Below are positions 40,031 through 42,758 of a stretch of 42,758 nt of DNA, in pieces (positions within the stretch are counted from its first letter, which is position 1; each line of letters opens with the position of its first letter). This DNA is from Nemertoderma westbladi (taxonomy: Eukaryota; Xenacoelomorpha; Nemertodermatida; Nemertodermatidae), in assembly GCA_032718475.1 (NCBI GenBank), contig JAUCBJ010002663.1, positions 1-42,758 of the forward strand, read 5' to 3'. The notes under the pieces are model-generated. The model was not told the DNA's origin, made no database searches, and was given only the letters and a program-made list of their open reading frames with translations. The position numbers were made by a program, and so were the translations under genes.

Positions 40031-41350
40031 TTAGTCAATGGAGTCGGATGGGGCGAGCCATGTGCACAGGACGCATGCATCAGGTGCGAGTTTCCATTGG
40101 AAACCGTAATATTCGGGTGGTTTGCGCACCCTGTGAGGGCACTGTCGCTGGGTGGAGGGTGGGTCCAGGACAACCGGGGAGGGTTGTGGGGCCGGTAGTG
40201 GCTCCACCGGTGGGCCAAACGTATCCACGGGGGGTGGTGCGCTGGTGGGTTCCTCTGCCAGGGACCTGGCAGGGTAAAACTCGTTGAAGGACTCGGTATC
40301 GGAGTCGGAGTCGTGGTCGACGACTGTAGTGGTTTGTGCGATTCGTGGTACAAGGAAGTAGTTGGCCTGTCGGACCCTGTGAGACGCGCTGGTCGCGTGG
40401 TTAGCAAGGCGATGGTCGTGTTGGGTGGAGATGATCGCAGTGTCGTCCAATGGGAGTTGGTCACCGGTAAATTGATCACGCTGCAAGAGGATCTCGCGGG
40501 CGGACAGCCTGTGAGCACGGAGTCAGACATTAAGGTGGGCCGCCGTAATGGCAAGGGATGTGGATGAAAATGGTCCGCCGGAGGGATGGAGCTTAAATAG
40601 CTTGGCTTGCAGTTCTCCGATGGCATGTTCGGCGACAGGATTTTTGTTAATATTCTTCTGGGTGCCGACTTCGAGGAGGAGGTGGTGGGACTTGAGGGTG
40701 GGGTCACCAACGAGGGCCTGAAAGCCTGGGCCGGGATCAGTCTGGATGACAGCGAGGGGGCCGCTAAGGGGACACATACCAAAGGCCAGGATTATTAGGG
40801 CGTCACGCAGAGTGTCCTGTTGTTCGTCGGGAATGATGACGGCATTAGAGTAGGATGACACAGTTTCGCGAATAAGAAGGATCCAAAGTGAATGGCGGCG
40901 GAAGACATCGGTGGCAAACGACTTGTGGACGACAGGGGGTGGATCGAGGGAGGTCTGGGGTACTATGCGAGGGGGGGCCGTTGCCAGGGCGACGCATTGG
41001 TGGCACTGGGCAGACACTTCGTTAAGGCCGTGGTCGAGATCTAGTGCGTGGAAGTATTGGGAGAAGGTGTTACAGAGCTGGGCCCGGGACTGGTGTAGCA
41101 ACTCGAGGTGGAGGGAGGTAAGGAGTCCCGCAAGGGCGGAATGGGGTACGACAATAATGTCATAGGGAGACATGAATGGGCACTGGCGGCAGATGACTAT
41201 GAGACTGGAGGGGGCAAGGAGGAAGATGCCCAGGTACCATTTAACATCGCGTCTGTCGGTAATACGCTTGGAAGGTCATGTGCTGGACACAAGATGTTCT
41301 GCAACACGGACGAGGTCGGCGCACTCACGTTGGGTAGCCAGCCACGAGGG
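40031..41350 (-). pseudogene. pol: Gypsy integrase and polyprotein C-terminus, with in-frame TGA stops
   Basis: One frame runs through, interrupted by TGA after EHLVSST (about 41277) and after AAHLNV (about 40523). Readable parts are a linker PSKRITDRRDVKWYLGIF, the HHCC zinc region (LHLELLHQSRAQLCNTF ... CHQC), and an rve core with FATDVFRR, IQTDPGPGFQAL and NKNPVAEHAIGEL (D, D, E preserved). LSAREILLQRDQFTGDQLP follows, then a tail of 100 residues rich in Pro and Asp. The frame is continuous with the RNase H part upstream apart from another TGA at 41351. Confidence 0.88.
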
Positions 41351-42313
41351 TCAGCTAGCGTAGAGGGGGCACGGGTCACCCAACTCGGTGAACGCGAAGC
41401 ACCTCGGGGACGGGTAAGGGGGCGTACTCCTGGGTGGCTGTGTTGCGAGAGGTACTACGGGGGACTCAGCAACGGATGCGACAAAGGAACAAACCTGACA
41501 CACTGGGAGAGAGCATGGCTCGACGTTGCGACTCTGAAAGTCGGCCGGTAGGTTAGTGGTTCCCTTGATGTGGTAGATAGTTACTTGGGCCTGGCTAGCG
41601 ATAGATAGAAAGGTTGACAGGCGGGGACTGTTGGAGTAAGCGCCGCGGGACAGCTTTTTGTATGCCTCAACGCAGGGTTTACTGTTGGTGAGGACATGCG
41701 ACTGCTTGGAGGAGCTAATGAAATACGGGAGGAAGTGTTGCACTGTGGCAGCAATGGTGAGTGCTTCTAACTCGCACGGGAGCCAGGTTCGCTGGTGGGC
41801 CTTTAGCTTGGCAGAGTAAAAGCCGCAGAGGAGGAGTTCCTTACCGCGTTTAGAATACAACACTGCACCTAGGCCGTCGACGGATGATGCAGTAATGAGG
41901 AAGAGTTCATCGCTGGGACGCGGGATGGTGACGGACCGGCACGACTGGATGGTGGCTTGGGAGCGGTGGAGGACTGTGTTAAGCTCGGGCGACCAAGTGA
42001 CGGAATCGCCGAGTTTGGGTGTAAGGAGGGACTCGAGTGCGGAGAAGCGCGGGAGGACATGGGCGAGAATCTTGTAAGATCCTAGGTATGAACGGAGATC
42101 CCGAACTGTGGCTGGGATGGGACACCGGGACAATGCGGACGTGATGGGGGTAGATGCGGATAACGAACCGTTGGACATGACCAACCAAGGATGGTGGTGG
42201 TCTGAGGGCAGATAAACGTCTTCTAGGTGGATAGGCGTAAGTCGGCGCGATGGAGGGTATGGTAGAGCTGTGTGAAGTTCGCGAGGAGTTCGGGGATGGT
42301 GTTGCCACCACAA
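41351..42313 (-). pseudogene. pol: Gypsy RT C-terminal part and RNase H
   Basis: After LVMSNGSLSAS and LRSYLGSYKILAHVLPRFS (the RT connection region) comes a Gypsy-type RNase H: LITASSVDGLGAVLYSK, YSAKLKAHQRTWLPCELEAL, HVLTNSKPCVEAYKKL and HIKGTTNLPADFQSRN. The usual Asp of the first motif appears as Ser (ASSVDG rather than ASxDG-type DAS), and TDSKP as TNSKP, so the active site looks damaged. The start overlaps the RT frame, with a one-base shift near 42240. Confidence 0.85.
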
Positions 42314-42758
42314 TATATGTCGTCGGCGAGTTTGACGAAGGATCCCTGGATGAGAAGGTCGCCAAGGACTCGGGACATAAGTTCCTCGAGTGCGGTTTTG
42401 CTGCTGGGCATGCCCATGGCGCAGCGCCTGTACACGCGCATGGAGCGGAAGGGAGTGGATACTCTACAGAAGCACATCGACTCACGTTGGAGAGGAATCT
42501 GGTAGAAGGCGCTGGTGAGATCCGCTTTGACGAGATATTTAAACCGTCCGAGGGAACGGATGGTTGACTCGATGTCGGGGAGGAATGTGGGTAGGGGTTT
42601 ACAATAGCGTGCGATCTCGGTAAATGCGGTAACCAACCGGGAGCCGCCATTGGGTATGGCGGCGAGGAAGCTCGGGTTGATGGTAATGCCGGCGAGCTCG
42701 GGGCGGATGAAAACGCCGAGGCATTCAAGTGAATCGAACTGTTCTTGGAGTTCTACGA
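42223..42758 (-). pseudogene. pol: Gypsy reverse transcriptase, N-terminus beyond window
   Basis: Open from the window edge: ELQEQFDSLECLGVFIRPEL, then NPSFLAAIPNGGSRLVTAF, YLVKADLTSAFYQIPL (first catalytic Asp) and SFVKLADDIYCGG (catalytic Asp pair). The frame ends just after RADLRLS, where homology continues in the next frame. The motifs are those of Ty3/Gypsy elements in which pol is closely followed by integrase, as here. Confidence 0.9.

Noticed and set aside
40021-40782. 253-codon Pro/Ser-rich minus-strand ORF and the 249-codon ORF at 41979-42728
   Set aside because: They are shifted frames of the Gypsy pol; the conserved RT, RNase H and integrase motifs are in the other frames.

Overview
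This window is eukaryotic DNA, almost certainly from a marine invertebrate. There are no bacterial operons. Most of the sequence is mobile elements, often nested, together with satellites, minisatellites and AT-rich non-coding DNA. The set of elements (BEL/Pao and Gypsy LTR elements, a CR1/Jockey-type LINE, a LINE with a restriction-like endonuclease, hAT and Harbinger DNA transposons) and the frequent palindrome TAGGCCTA suggest an echinoderm or related deuterostome. That assignment is inference only. Just one host-like gene with a clean open frame is visible: a small secreted, probably GPI-anchored cysteine-rich protein at 18644-19315.

Layout. 1-7179 (+): 3' part of a BEL/Pao LTR retrotransposon, with RNase H, integrase, a hairpin-forming minisatellite, an unusual extra ORF (DEDD-type 3'-5' exonuclease-like domain plus three CCHC zinc knuckles), a second small ORF behind one in-frame UAG, a hairpin, a polypurine tract and the 3' LTR. 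8190-8870: G-rich 22-bp minisatellite. 9161-12577 and 15211-15790: 84-bp satellite with a 1014-bp higher-order period, interrupted by a 5'-truncated LINE (12578-15210). 16036-16650: a related satellite of about 68 bp. 18644-19315: the secreted protein gene. 19530-20124: solo BEL LTR with 5-bp target duplication ACCAG. 21302-21970: Harbinger transposase scrap and a foldback repeat, with a second copy of the repeat at 34841-35345.

22131-33289 (-): a complete but decayed 11.16-kb BEL/Pao element of the same family, bounded by TSD AGGTG and inserted into an older LINE fragment. It keeps only about 200 bp of the exonuclease ORF, which shows that this ORF belongs to the family. 34060-34480: cluster of X-box-like GTTGCTATGG motifs. 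36018-39317: hAT-like element with 8-bp TSD GTACCAGC, split by a 5'-truncated LINE carrying a restriction-like endonuclease (36344-38388, 9-bp TSD AGTAGTTGG). 40031-42758 (-): decayed Gypsy pol running off the window.

The most interesting signals are the exonuclease/zinc-knuckle ORF downstream of integrase, LTR hairpins whose pairing is kept while their sequence changes, the conserved hairpin beside the polypurine tract, and the conserved boxes shared by two satellites of different period.
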